Made by a program: the position numbers and the translations under genes
Shown: one piece after another, positions 10,811-22,179 of the stretch
Position numbering within the stretch: the stretch's first letter is position 1
How the letters are laid out: the number at the start of each line of letters is the position of its first letter
The notes under the pieces: model-generated
What the model was told of the DNA's origin: nothing
The model's input: the letters and a program-made list of their open reading frames with translations, nothing else
Database searches by the model: none
Source of the DNA: Timema cristinae
Taxonomy: Eukaryota > Arthropoda > Insecta > Phasmatodea > Timematidae
Assembly: GCA_039000515.1 (NCBI GenBank)
Contig: JBCFYV010000012.1
Location: forward strand, 10,432,676-10,496,675
Reading direction: 5' to 3'
Length of the DNA stretch: 64,000 bases

Positions 10811-11764
10811 GCCCGACGCGGGTCGATTAATTCAATAGTGTTACAACCCACCTGCGCAGTACTTACTGCGCATTCAAAAGGCACTTACCTTCCTTCTCAT
10901 ACATCTGTGCAGTGCTTACTGCAATCACAAAGTTATTGTAAAAATAAAAGTTTGTAAAACACATTTGATTCGGATTTATGTGCCAAATTCCCAGTTTTGT
11001 AGGTTTTCTAACATGTATTATTAATATAGGGGAGGGGGTGTTATTTTCCATACATAGTATAGATTATATTCTAATGATTAGAAAAAACGGGGTTCCACCG
11101 ATCTCAAAGATCCTCTTGGGGGTAAAGGGGGGGGGGGTCCTTGACTGGTAGGTAATAACATTAATTGCCCCAAACAATTTATATCTTCGTCAGCACTATC
11201 CGGAATCGAATCAGGCACTTCTAGAGTCAAGACTAGTGGTCGATCACTTCAACCACTTATACACAGGGAGAGTCTCATTCATTTTCCACATAATAATTAC
11301 AATGAACGTGATAATAAAACGGTGACTACCGAAATATAATGGTTCTAATTAAACGTCCTAGCCAACAGTGTGTTTGTAGATCCTATTAACTGTTCTCGAA
11401 ATAAAAAGTTGTTTAACAAACTAACCGTTTGCGGCCGTTTCTTAGTAGTCTGCGGCTGTTTCAAGTACAGTTCAATGTTCACATGAAAGACCTTCTCTGA
11501 CAGCTAGAAAAGCTTATAGATCTACTTTCTCGTATTCATACGTCAAGTCATGTGATCTGCTGCTGTCACTCTTGATAGAAAGTAGCAATACCTATAAAAA
11601 TAACACTTAAAATACAGTAACATGTTATCAGTGTTTACAACGGCTATATATTAAGGGTACAGGGGAAAAAGGAATAAAGTCCAATTTTAACTCAAATTGA
11701 GTTAGTGCTGCCAACTGTTAGACAATCAAGAGACCTTTCTAATGTATTTTAGATTATGTTTAGT
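10811..11764. other. Non-coding DNA
   Basis: It contains a short imperfect direct repeat 'gcagtacttactgc'/'gcagtgcttactgc' at about 10856 and 10909. No gene was recognised. Confidence 0.4.
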
Positions 11765-11767
11765 AGA

Positions 11768-12009
11768 GGGCTCTGGCATAGTTAGCTAACGCGCTAGTTT
11801 CTGTTGAGCTCAACTACCAAGGACGGGGAGATCGAGGTTCAAACCTCGGTCGGGTGAACTGAGGGTGTTTTAATATAAATGGTTTTCCACTCTCCCTACA
11901 CGCAAATGCGGGTTCACTGTCTCTAAATTCAAACTTCCCAATTCCTAGCCCATTAGCTTGATTATTTACTTAAAAGTATAACCTGAACGGGTAGTAAGAC
12001 GTGGTGCTA
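11768..12009 (+). repeat. SINE-A copy, nearly complete
   Basis: A-box region 'catagttagctaacgcgcta', B box 'gaggttcaaacctcggtcgg', body 'aaatggttttccactctcc' and 'tgcgggttcac', and the 3' end 'cgggtagtaagacgtggtgc' appear in order at roughly the family length of 240 bp. Confidence 0.92.
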
Positions 12010-13779
12010 GATTAAAATTTAAAAATTAAATGTAGAAGGCTCTGTCATATATAAAATATTTAAAAAAAAATGTTTGCTATGGTCCTTAAGGACCTGTGAC
12101 GTCACAGCCAGTCAAGATAGAATTTCCCATGTTAGTGAATTTACGTTTTACTCAGCTTGTTTTAGATATTTATCGTTGAAACATAAACCATAAATTCTTA
12201 AATAATTCTAAAGATAGTCCTACATTGTCACAAAATCATTTTTATCTTGAAGTAGTTTTTTTTTAAACGTATTTTTTTTATAGATCCTCTACAACTTAGG
12301 ATTTGTCTTGGTGACGAAAATAGCCATGGGAATCTTCCTCTAGGATGTAGATAAAAAAAGTCCATGGTAACATATTTATCTAGAATATAAAATAATAAAA
12401 AGGTAAGATTAAAAAGCAAGCCAATGTTTTCAGGGCGCAAATATTAAAGTGACTGTGTAAACTCGTCAGAGGAAAAGGGAAAAGGGTATCAGCACATAGA
12501 CAAAATCCCTCTCAGGGTGAACTTATCATTTTATTCACTCTAGTTTTATTTTGTAAAATGGCGTCTAGGTGTGATAGTGCTAGAGTCTGCTTAGGTACGT
12601 TAAGTTAAGATGCAACTCGCTTCGCAAATTAGTATAAATAAATTTGTAATTTTCTAAAAGGCCCGTCCTATATAATTGTGGTGTATGTAACTTGGGTTGT
12701 GTTAAGTACATGAGTCAAACGGAGACAAAACGTGCGTGATAAGAAAGGTAAGTGGCCGAGGAGGGAAATAAAAGGGGGAGGGGAGAAGATTTACATAACA
12801 GGTTACTACTAGAGGTGTACTCAAGGAAAATATTCAACATTCCCGTGAGTGTTACTGGGCTTCTGCTCATGCGCGGGGGATTCTATTTGTTCACTCGCGG
12901 TATACTAAACGTTCTCAACTCTCTCAGTCTCACTTCAAAACAGATTCTCTTTTTAAATGGATGTATGAGTTCCAAACAGTATTGTTGTTTTTTAAAATTA
13001 CGTTTTTATAAGGTATCAGTGCTAAGATATAAAAAAAACTAAAATTCCATTTATTTTATACAATAAATTGAGAAATTCTTAATGTGATACAAAGATGTAA
13101 AAGCTAAATTTGTGATAGATGTGAAGCAGACTGGAATAAAAAAACAAGGAAAGAAGAAAAAATAATTCGATTTATTCTTTTATTGTCTTTAAATATTGAA
13201 TTGTTTAGTTGGTAAGTATTATTAGTGTTAACCAAAACAAAATAATAAAATGCCATTTTAGCGTCAGCAAGCCTTGTAACCTTGCATAATATAATTTATT
13301 ATATAAAATAAAATAGTTTTACTGAATCGTTTGAAATGGTTCAACCTACAAATAAAATTCTATATTAAATAAACACCGTTTAATCTAAGGAACTATAAGG
13401 AATCGAGTTTTATTATATGTTTTCTTATTAGTATGTTTGACACTATTAATAACCCAAAAGAGGATAAGGATAATTTTAGAGATTGTGTACTGGCATTAGC
13501 ATGGAAAGATAATGGTAAAACTACACTGATTGTCATGAAGTTAAGAATGCCACCTTTATAATTTGTAAGGAAAAAAATTTGCAAAACTTACTTTTACGAA
13601 AATTTTTACAAGGGTGCCACGAGCCTAAAAAGGTTGAGAAGTCCTTATTTAGAAGAAATAAACGAATTTATATTTTGATCCTCGTCTTAATACTGTTCGG
13701 GATATTTCACATTTGAGGCCACTGTTGTGTTAGGAGTAAGGATGCTATAATGAAGTCAAAATTCACCTGAATTTTCGTA
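12010..13779. other. AT-rich non-coding DNA
   Basis: Short open frames near 12.75 and 13.4 kb show no recognisable domain and have AT-driven composition. No repeat boundaries were recognised. Confidence 0.45.
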
Positions 13780-13915
13780 AAAGGAGAGTGAGAAACTATT
13801 TAGTAAAATCACCAGCAGAACACCCAGATGGTATTCGATCCCAAGCCTTACTGTCGCCATGAAACCATACGAAGCGATCTTGACGTTTATTTCGCGTGCT
13901 CACCGATACGGGTAA
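13780..13915 (-). repeat. SINE-A2 copy, minus strand, degenerate
   Basis: In reverse, the head 'cggtgagcacgcgaaataaa' and 'cgtcaagatc' and a B-box-like 'gggatcgaataccatctggg' are recognisable; the 3' half is lost. Confidence 0.55.
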
Positions 13916-14260
13916 CAATATGTTACTCTATGGATAATGTTCATAGTCCATTTTCACTACTGTATATTTACATGCCATAGAAACTTGTAATAAATTAACT
14001 TTACAAATAAATTAATTGCTATATTTTCATTTATGAATTCATTTGGTGGATCGAGTAAAATACGGCTTATTAATATAAACTAATGTATATTAATAATATT
14101 TATGTTAATCGATTTCAAAACAATAAGTGGAAAACATGGCAAGTGTCCCCAGCTAGGGTTTATACCCTGGCATCACAATAATATGTTTTTTAGTTTTTAC
14201 AAACAAAGTGGTGGCTTTGACCTGTAGTGTCAGGGTGAATGTTAACTGTGCTATCACATG

Positions 14261-14488
14261 CTTTTGTGGCCTAATGGTCTAGCGCGCTACTCTAGCAGTA
14301 GATTAGATTGCCGATTACAGGGATATCGAGGTTCGAATCTCGGTTGGGTGTCTGAGGGGGGTTTACTACGCTCTCTCTCCACGCAAATTTGGGTACACTT
14401 CTTCTAAATTAACCTTATTAATCCCTAAAACCGTTGGCGTAATTAGTACATAAGCGTATAATGCGGACGTGTAGTAAGACGTGGTGCC
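14261..14488 (+). repeat. SINE-A copy
   Basis: The tRNA-like head 'tggcctaatggtctagcgcg', a perfect B box 'gaggttcgaatctcggttgg', and the 3' end 'gtgtagtaagacgtggtgcc'. The head is the most tRNA-like of all the copies. Confidence 0.9.
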
Positions 14489-14877
14489 TTGTCTGAACGA
14501 TTAATTTCCCACACCACTTTCAGACCGGCGTTTACTGCCTCACTTAAGATAATAATTGTTGGTTAACTATTGTTTAAAAGGACTCAAGTCCCGCCCCCCT
14601 CCCCCTTTTTTTTATCGTGTAACAGTTCTTTGAGCGGACAAGTATCATAAATCTTAATCCTGGAAAGACCTACTCCCGAGTGAGTTCTTGAGAGTCATGG
14701 CAGACATAGTTCAGTGTTTTAGGGGGAATGGGAGGGGGTCATTTGTATAGTATTTACTTATTTGGAACTCAATTCAGCCAATGACCAATCTATCACGTGC
14801 ACGATTCCCCTTGACCAGAACCATAATACAGTAGACTACGATAGGGTTAAACCCACTGGCCGGGTTTCTTTGGAACA

Positions 14878-15125
14878 TTAGCCTCTCCAACGCCTCATTT
14901 CTTCCCACCATACTTTCCTCCACCACGACCTAGACTTCTCCTCTTTCCTCCACAGACCCTTCAAACACCTGTCCCTGGGTCTTCCTCTTGGCCTCCTGCC
15001 CACCACTTCTATATCCAGCATCTTCTTTGGTATCTTCTCCTGCTCCATTCTCCTCCCATGGCCTCACCACCCTAGTCTTGACTTCTTTATCCTGTCCTGC
15101 ACTGGCTCCCCCCTAGCTGTTCCTC
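14878..15125 (-). pseudogene. LINE C-terminal coding fragment
   Basis: On the minus strand one frame reads 'KIPKKMLDIEVVGRRPRGR', then 'DRCLKGLWRKEEKSR' and 'SWWRKVWWEEMRRWRG' before a stop. This is the 'GRRPRGRP..RW' pattern seen at the C-terminal end of many LINE reverse-transcriptase proteins. A TGA stop interrupts the preceding 'LGW*GHGRRM' stretch, the equivalent of the 'RWFGHVERM' motif. It is a 5'-truncated dead copy. Confidence 0.7.
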
Positions 15126-15459
15126 TCAACCTCTCTTTTATCATCTTATCCATTATAGTCACCCCTATACTACTTCTCAGAAATACCATAAAATGAAATG
15201 AAAACTAAATACAAACGTCATCATAGCTAATTCAATGTCATGTGACAGTTCCTTGGATGAGTACTATACAGTAATCAATCCAGACAGTCAGACAGCTTAC
15301 ACAGTTAATACAACAACTTTAAGTGATATTAGTATATGTGCTTGTTTAATTTGTCGAGCTTTTTTTTTTTTTAATCTGTTTGGGATGACGTTCAAAGAGG
15401 AATCTTAAGGCCCCATTTAAGGGGGTCATATTAAAGATAAGATAGGCTTTTAATTGTAC

Positions 15460-15675
15460 GTTCGAACATGAAGGTCCCTAAACAACTTCATCTGAGGGAA
15501 CGAGTAAGGAGGGTAAGATTAAAAGAAATGTACCTGAATTAACGCGTATAGAAGATAGGAAAAAATACTCCCCGATACACCCTGGCTGGCATTCGAACCC
15601 CAACCTTCCCGTTAATGGCGGTGACGTAATACAATGTGACTCTTTGTGCCTTAAGATCCAGTACCACGGCCGATA
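15460..15675 (-). repeat. SINE-A2 copy, minus strand, degenerate
   Basis: In reverse: head 'ccgtggtactggatcttaag', B box 'ggggttcgaatgccagccag', then the body. The 3' end is diverged. Confidence 0.6.
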
Positions 15676-15865
15676 AACTGGGAGATTAGATAAAATATTA
15701 CTATCGAACCAGAAATTGCATCAAAGTACCGTTATCTGCATTATAAACGTGACAACAGCGAAATTGATAGCAGATAAATATTTTGTTTTATTTTAAAATA
15801 ATACATTTTGCTTCTGTGGTATGTTTTTAAAAATATGGTAAAACTGTTTTACTGGTCTATTTATA

Positions 15866-15892
15866 TAATATATATATATATATATTATATAA
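15866..15892. repeat. (TA)n tract within a short palindrome
   Basis: The tract is flanked by 'attatata'-type sequence on both sides, giving open frames on both strands that are purely compositional. Confidence 0.8.
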
Positions 15893-16114
15893 TAGAACAT
15901 AGAATACCACACCAAATGCGAAGTTTTGTTTGCGCTAGGATTTATCCGTGGGATGAAAGATGGGCTCTTAAGACCTCTTGGCCACGGCTGTGGGTAAGAG
16001 TATAAGAGGAACTGCACTCTTTAATTGAGGGTGGATTTAAGGCCACTGTCCACTGGATAGTGGAACTGAGAACCTAATTGACTGCAATAACCCCTTAAAC
16101 TCATGCTTTTCTGC

Positions 16115-16590
16115 AAAGAATATCCCACCCTTTTCACTCCCCTCAATTATCCTCTTCACCCTCTCTTCTGTCCCCATTTTACTCTCTCATCTATCCCCTC
16201 TTTTAACTTTCCTCTATCCCCCTTTTCACTCTTTTCTATCACCCTATTTTTACTCTCGCCTCTGTCTCCCATTTTACTTTATCCTATAGCACCCTTTTCA
16301 ATCTATTCTCAATCCTCCCTCTTCCCTTTCCTCAATGAACCTTTTCACTCATTCCTCTGTCACCCATTTTACTCTTTCCTCTATGCCCTTTTTTCATTAT
16401 TTCCTGCAGTGTAGGCCTTTCTTTTATCTCTCTCCTATATCTCCCTTTTTCCTCTCTACTCTATCCCCTTTTCCCTTTCTCCACTATCTTCTTTTCAATC
16501 CCTCCTAAGTCACCCCTTTCACTTTTTCTACTACCCTTGCACTCCCTCTTTTATCTACCTCTTTCACCCTATAATATATCCACTTCTTCC
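16115..16590. repeat. Pyrimidine-rich degenerate tandem repeat
   Basis: One strand is almost all C and T. Variants of 'ctctatccccttttcactc' recur every 20-40 bases, alternating with 'cccattttactct' variants. The frame open across it is an artefact of the absence of purines, since TAA/TAG/TGA need them. A short (CAT)n tract follows at about 16593-16616. Confidence 0.7.
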
Positions 16591-16927
16591 TCACATCATC
16601 ATCATCATCATCATCAACTGTTTCCAATCTGTGGCTGTGTCAGTTTAGTAAAATGCCTCCATCTTCCTTTATTCTTCCACCATTCTTCCTCCTTTAATTT
16701 AATTCATTCTTCGCTTTTCTCTTGAACACTTTCTGAATGGTTTACTATCCTCTTTCAAGGCAAATGTTTCACGTCCTTGAAATTCACCACCTCCATCGTG
16801 TTCCCTATATTGTAATCGTTTAAGTCATTTATAGCCGGTTTTGCTACCAGGACCTACTAATACTGTACCAAACTAAAAGATAACCAACCATAGTCAGAAA
16901 CGAGGCTTGTGAAATGTCCAAGATAGC

Positions 16928-17155
16928 TATAGTATGATTTTGGTAGGAATAACAGTATAAGTTAGTTACTAAAGTTGCTAAAATAATTGTAATATATCAT
17001 ACATAAAGTCATGTCATCTACAGATGTTACTTTTGTTAGATATTATCAATACCTATCAAATAACGCAAATAATATAAGAAAATGTTATCATTGTTGGCTG
17101 CACAGAAATATGTTTTGATTTTCTCTACCTTTCTTCCAACCGAAATCACGGTATA
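16928..17155 (+). mobile_element. Tc1/mariner-like miniature element (MITE-T), copy 1
   Basis: The left end 'tatagtatgattttggtagg' matches the complement of the right end ('ccaaccgaaatcacggtata') as an imperfect inverted repeat of about 35 bp, and both ends are bounded by TA. A second copy in the opposite orientation is at 35.5 kb with the same inner blocks ('gttagttactaaagtt', 'aaaatgttatca.tgttggc'). It is non-coding and about 228 bp long. Confidence 0.8.
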
Positions 17156-17404
17156 GGCACGTATCTACCGAGGGGACCTTACATTGCTTCCAATACCGGT
17201 GGAGTTGAAAATATGATTTTAACGCAAGGAGAAATTCTTCAATGGGGCTGAGAGAGGGGTGGGGGGTGGGGGTTAGTGAGGGAGTGATTAATTATTCTCT
17301 ATAAGTACGATCTCTTATACTAATTACCCCCACTTACATACATTTTTGTTTATGTTTTTAAATAACACATTTAACACAGTGGTAATTAGCGGCTTTATAT
17401 AAAG

Positions 17405-17575
17405 GGCTGTCCATGATTAAGGCTGCTTATAGGAGACGTATCCACATTAGCGTGGAAAGAGGCTGCTATGGATCACACGTTGTGTAGAAACCATCCCCTC
17501 ACCCACCAACCAAGATTCGAACCTCAGTGTCTCACGGCAAAAGAGGCCATCGTCAGTTTCACGTGAACACAGGTG
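17405..17575 (-). repeat. SINE-A-like copy, minus strand, degenerate
   Basis: In reverse, a B box 'gaggttcgaatcttggttgg' and 'tgggtgaggggatggtttc' are recognisable. Other parts are too diverged to place. Confidence 0.5.
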
Positions 17576-17634
17576 CGGGTATATTTGGAAGTTAATCAAG
17601 CTGTAAAACATAATTCATACTCATAGTGGACCTA

Positions 17635-17874
17635 CTTCGATGGCCGTATGGTCTAAGGCGTCACTCTCGTGTTGCACTAGACAGCCGGGGAGAGGAAGAT
17701 CGGAGTTCGATCCCAATCAGTTGTATTGAGGAGGGTTTCTCCAAAATCGTTTTCCACTCTCTCTTTACGTAAATGCGGGTACACTTCCTCTAAATTCAAC
17801 CTTCCTCATTCCTAGCTCATTAGTGTAGTTAGTACATATGTTTACAACCTGAACAATTAATAAGACGCGTTTCT
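17635..17874 (+). repeat. SINE-A copy, nearly complete
   Basis: Head 'gatggccgtatggtctaagg', B box 'ggagttcgatcccaatcagt', 'aatgcgggtacacttcctct', and the 3' end 'aattaataagacgcg'. Length is near the family's 240 bp. Confidence 0.88.
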
Positions 17875-19045
17875 AAAGAAAATACTTTTAGTAGTTCGGT
17901 AGCTTAGCATAATAATCGTGCAAAATGTGATACCAACACGCAACTTGGCACAGTGATAGTACTTTGAATATAGATTTCTCTTATGGATCCCAAAATTCTA
18001 GCCTCTATATATTAGGATTCTGGTAAGAAGGTACTATCCGAAAATTTAAATTAGGGATAGTACCCTCAAAGCCTTTAGGACATCCGAGAAAATATCAGAT
18101 TCATGAATTGAAAAATAAAATCTAAGTACACTTTTTTTTTTTTTTCAATTTTTTAATTGCGATTTGTTTTAAAACTCTAAAATTGCATATCTCTATTTTC
18201 TTCTATGTTCATCATTTATCAAAGATTGGAAATCGAAATCACTAATAAAATGAAGTCTCGGATTCGTAAAATGGTAGATTCGACTCTACTCTATTATAAA
18301 CATATTGTCTTTGCAGTCAATAACATTTTAATACATATATATTAAATACTTATTGATATCATCGACGAAACGTTATAGTTGTATATTTCATGACTTGACA
18401 CACGAGTATATGAAATTGTTTTAATAACTATTATATCTGTAAAAAGTGACTTTCTATCTGAATCAGATTGTAACTGTGACGTTTTCCATGTGTTGTTAAA
18501 AAACCAACTTGTCCACTCCATCACATGCAGGTCAAGGACGTGGCGGCGGGCCTAAGCTAGAAAGAGGTCGTGTATCTATACATAATTTTTATTACTAATT
18601 GACATCAGACAGATGGACAAAATTAAAAGATCTACTTTCAAGTAAAGTAATCTTCAGTTTTCAATTTGTAATAAATTTAGTATTTTAAAGTGAATAATAT
18701 AGTAAAATATCATCAATGTTTGCCTAAAAAAGTTTATATTTTATAAAAAGTGCTCCAAATATCTTTTCGTAAGAAAATCAGTGTATAAATAATTGTATAC
18801 GCCGATCGGCTATAGTACGTTTGGATTCCATTTTTTCAAAACGATCGCATTTATCAACTATCCGTGTGCGACTTATTCAATCTCCCGAGGTTTTAAGGTG
18901 GAGTGGAAGGAATAGCAAGTAAAGGGTAGTATTTCTGAAGTTTTTATATCAAAACAATTTTTTCCTCAAAAGAAATCAAATAATTCTCTAGTAAAAACAT
19001 AAAGTTTAACCTTAGAACCATAATCTAAAAACGGCCAGGAAATAT
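17875..19045. other. AT-rich non-coding DNA
   Basis: Includes a T-run near 18131-18144. No gene or repeat edge was recognised. Confidence 0.45.
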
Positions 19046-19245
19046 TCTTTGGCACCGTCCTCAAATTACGCTAGTTTTTTTAAAAAGTTTTATACCCCAC
19101 CTTCCCCCTCATATCGTGCGTATTTTATATATTTATATATACATTGAGATTTGGTAAAGTAGATCATTTTAATCGTTTAGCTACTTTTAAACATAAGAAT
19201 TGGTAATAAAATTAAGTGATATGAAATTTCAAAATGAAGTGGGAA
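19046..19245. repeat. Left-end copy of the 'aaattacgtaagg' miniature element
   Basis: 'gtcctcaaattacgctagtt' plus T-run, C-rich block and 'atttggtaaagtaga...gatatgaaattt' match, in order, the left half of the element at 6.5 kb. The right end was not found. Confidence 0.5.
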
Positions 19246-19319
19246 GGTGTTTATATAATAATTATATAAATAAATAAGGTTCCGCCACCATTGATGTGTA
19301 TAAATATATATATAACAGT

Positions 19320-19739
19320 GACAGTGGATCTTTATTTGTGTAGGAAAGGACAGGCAAAAATTAAAAAATATGTTTTAGGGATATACTTCCAACCCCACCT
19401 CTCACCCCTTTACAACAAATTTTTGAAAATTGGATGTCGCTAAAACTATCTGGAGTGTTCCTTTTCCCCAATTTTTGAAAATTAGATAATTTTTTTAACA
19501 TATTTGGAGTAGCCCTATGTCAGCAAATGTTGCAAATTTGGATGCCTTTAGATGCTATTTTAAATAGACCCCGCAAAAAAAAAAAAAGTTAGATTTCCTA
19601 AAAGCTATTTGAAATAGTGAGTTTGATTTAAGGCCATTTTTCAGATTCCTATTTGATAATATCAGGGGATTTTAAATATAGCTAAAAGAGGGGATTTATT
19701 ACAGGGGGCAAGGCCCTCTAACCATTAGTTCCACCACCA

Positions 19740-19742
<3 letters not shown>
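19320..19742. mobile_element. Candidate hAT-like miniature element
   Basis: It begins 'cagtggatc' and ends 'ccaccaccactg', giving short inverted CAGTGG ends. The inner text partly resembles non-coding DNA at 30.7-30.9 kb ('ctttatttgtgtaggcagag', 'aattggatgtc'). The expected 8-bp target duplication was not found, so the boundaries are uncertain. Confidence 0.3.

Positions 19743-19776
<34 letters not shown>
19743..19776. repeat. (TA)n microsatellite
   Basis: Pure TA tract directly after the candidate hAT end and directly before a LINE tail. Confidence 0.9.
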
Positions 19777-19778
<2 letters not shown>

Positions 19779-19789
19779 AAGGTCCGTAG

Positions 19790-20275
19790 GGTGTGATTAC
19801 ATGTGAATGTGGTTGGAATGAAATATCTAAGAATTTTTTCTTAGAAAACTTGTATGGACAGAGTCAGTGATGAATGGGTGCTGAAGGAGTGCTGTTTGAA
19901 GGGGAATCCAATAGGTCAATGCTAAAGAGGCACCTTACGCTGGTTTGGGCATGTTGAAAGGATGATTGTGGATCGAGTGACGAAGTAATTATATGATGGT
20001 AGACTGTGTGGATAAAATGGAAGGGGTAGATCATGTAAGACGTGGCTAAATGTTGTAGACGAATGTGCGAAAAAGTGAAACATTAAGTATTTTAATACGA
20101 GTAATAAAGAGCATGCATGACTTGGTGCATGGATATTGTTGAAACGAAGGGAGTATGCAAGGATAAGGATGGGCAAAGAAAGTTAGTAAGGATTGATAAA
20201 GTATGGAGTTGTTGGTTTTTGAGCTATATGCACAGCATCTTGCCTACCCCATAAGGGAACAGCGTGATTAGGTGT
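19790..20275 (+). pseudogene. 5'-truncated LINE, 3' end (copy 1)
   Basis: One frame reads 'RGTLRWFGHVERMIVDRVTK', the C-terminal motif of many LINE reverse-transcriptase proteins, then breaks. The non-coding tail 'cttgcctaccccataaggga' is followed by a TA microsatellite that served as, or grew from, the 3' tail. A second copy with the same order is at 38.3 kb. Confidence 0.75.
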
Positions 20276-20276
20276 A

Positions 20277-20284
20277 TATATATA

Positions 20285-20342
<58 letters not shown>
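20277..20342. repeat. (TA)n microsatellite at a LINE 3' tail
   Basis: Interrupted once near 20291. It directly follows the conserved LINE tail. Confidence 0.9.
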
Positions 20343-20346
<4 letters not shown>

Positions 20347-20686
20347 CAGTATTTTCACAAATTATAAATTACAGTTGAATGAGTTTTATATAATTTAAAT
20401 TCACTTAACTGATGTACAGCACATGATGTAGTTTTACACTTACAGTATTCTTGATAGCACTGTAATTATTTTTAGATACAGGGAAACACATGATTTTGAC
20501 TACACCATATAAAGATTATGCACTTATTATCCCTGTTTCTTACCATTATCTTTTAAATTTGTGTTTGTTAACCAATAAAATATATTTTATTTGACTTGGT
20601 TTGTTTTTTTCCATTTTCCAAAAATTGTATTCGAATTATCTGTAATTTCGTTCTAACGTGGTTTTACTGTATACACATTATTTTTT
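20343..20686. other. AT-rich non-coding DNA
   Basis: Nothing recognisable. Confidence 0.45.
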
Positions 20687-20865
20687 GTGCACCACATCTT
20701 ACTACCCCCGTTTGTTCTATTCGCTAATAAACCACTTACACTTATATATTAGGAATAAGGAAGGTAAAATTTGGATGAAATGTGTTCACGTTGTTATGGA
20801 GAGTGGGAAACCGTTAAGGTAGAGAAAAAGCTCTCTGTTAATTGTTCTATGCTGGGGGAAAATAA
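20687..20865 (-). repeat. SINE-A copy, minus strand, 5'-truncated
   Basis: Reverse of the family 3' end ('gtgcaccacatcttactacc') and body ('gagagtgggaaacc'). The tRNA-like head is missing. Confidence 0.65.
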
Positions 20866-20894
20866 TGTTTTGATTATTTATATAACTGTAAACT

Positions 20895-21180
20895 AAAGAG
20901 ATCACCTCTAGTGAACTTAGTTCCTGGCTACAGATTCAGAGGTCCCGGGTTGGATTCCTGGCTTTTCCAGATTTTTCTGTGAAGCAGTGAGTCTGGAATC
21001 GGGTCAACTAAAACTCGTGAGGACAAATCAGGAGCTCCTTGATTGACAAAGTGGTTGCTCCAGTCTAAAAAACTGAGATCAATGCTCGGAGGATTCATTG
21101 TGTGGACCACATGACACCTATCCGTATAAGTTGGCACTATCTTCGCCAACGGATGGTGTTACTTGTTTGGTATGACCCGA
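20895..21180 (+). repeat. SINE-B copy
   Basis: A second tRNA-derived family. The head contains 'cctctagtg' and the B box 'cccgggttggattcc', followed by 'aactcgtgaggacaaa', 'tggaccacatgacacctatc' and 'ggcactatcttcgccaac'. The same blocks occur in reverse at 25.65-25.95 kb. Confidence 0.8.
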
Positions 21181-22179
21181 TTGCAGGCTGTCTCCATGGA
21201 GATTTTTTTTAGCATTCCCTAAAATAATCTAGAAAAGTTTCTGCTGCACAATTGTTAAAATGTTTCATTCTGAACTGATTAATCAACCAACCTGCAATTC
21301 CATTTCCTCAGATTTTTACTTTCTCGTTATCTTACAGGTAGAGAAATTAATGTCAAAAAAGATCAAACTCAAGATTTTGAATAATCTTGACGTTTCATGA
21401 CCCCCCGAATCCAAAAAAGAGGTTTTTGACTTTCCGTCTGTCTGTCTCTCTGTCTGTACCTCCAACTAGAGCCTAAACTATTTTACCAATCCGGCTAAAA
21501 CTTGGTATCTAGGGTTTTCATAGGGTTGCCCCGATGGTTTTTTGGAATCACTTATCCAACCCTAAAATTAAGCGTAGTTTACCGAAGGGCAAAAAGAGAA
21601 AAAGTCAATTTTCTCAAAATCGGTAATAACGATTTTGATTAAATTTAACTTCAAAACTATTATAAATATTCTAAACAAAATAGATACTCTTAGTATTTCG
21701 GCAAAATGACTTTAAGGGCTCCGGTCTGATGCGTAAATTCTCACTTTTTATCATATCTCCGAAATTATTTGAGATATGAAATTACTTATCATTGTAAATA
21801 AGTATATCTATTTATAATACAAATATTTTATTTGCTTCAAATTTTTATAAATCCATTAACTTTAAAGCTTTACGCCAATATATATATATTTGTTAACCTT
21901 TAAGACACTAAAGGTAATGTATTGTGACCGTAAAAAAATATAACCTTAAATATTGATTGATCATGACCCCCCGAACCCTAAAAAGTGGTATTTGCAATGC
22001 CGCCTGTCTGTGTGTCTTTTTAACCCCAAAATTAAGAGTAGTTTAATTAAAAGCGAGAAGAGAAACAATCGATTTTCTCAAAATCGGCTCTAACGATTTT
22101 GATTAAAATTTGTGTCTAGACGTTGATTAAGATTATAAATAAACTGTATATTTTCATTTTCCCATGAAAATGACTTTTA

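Noticed and set aside
12752..13042. 96-codon frame beginning 'MAEEGNKRGRGEDLHNR'
   Set aside because: No domain, AT-driven composition in its second half, no splice or promoter context; likely chance.
14261..14488. tRNA gene (A and B boxes present)
   Set aside because: No acceptor or anticodon stem can be formed and the sequence continues as a 240-bp dispersed repeat; it is a tRNA-derived SINE. The same applies to the other SINE copies.
16103..16414. Proline/leucine-rich 103-codon frame
   Set aside because: The frame lies wholly in a pyrimidine-only tract, where stop codons cannot occur by composition.
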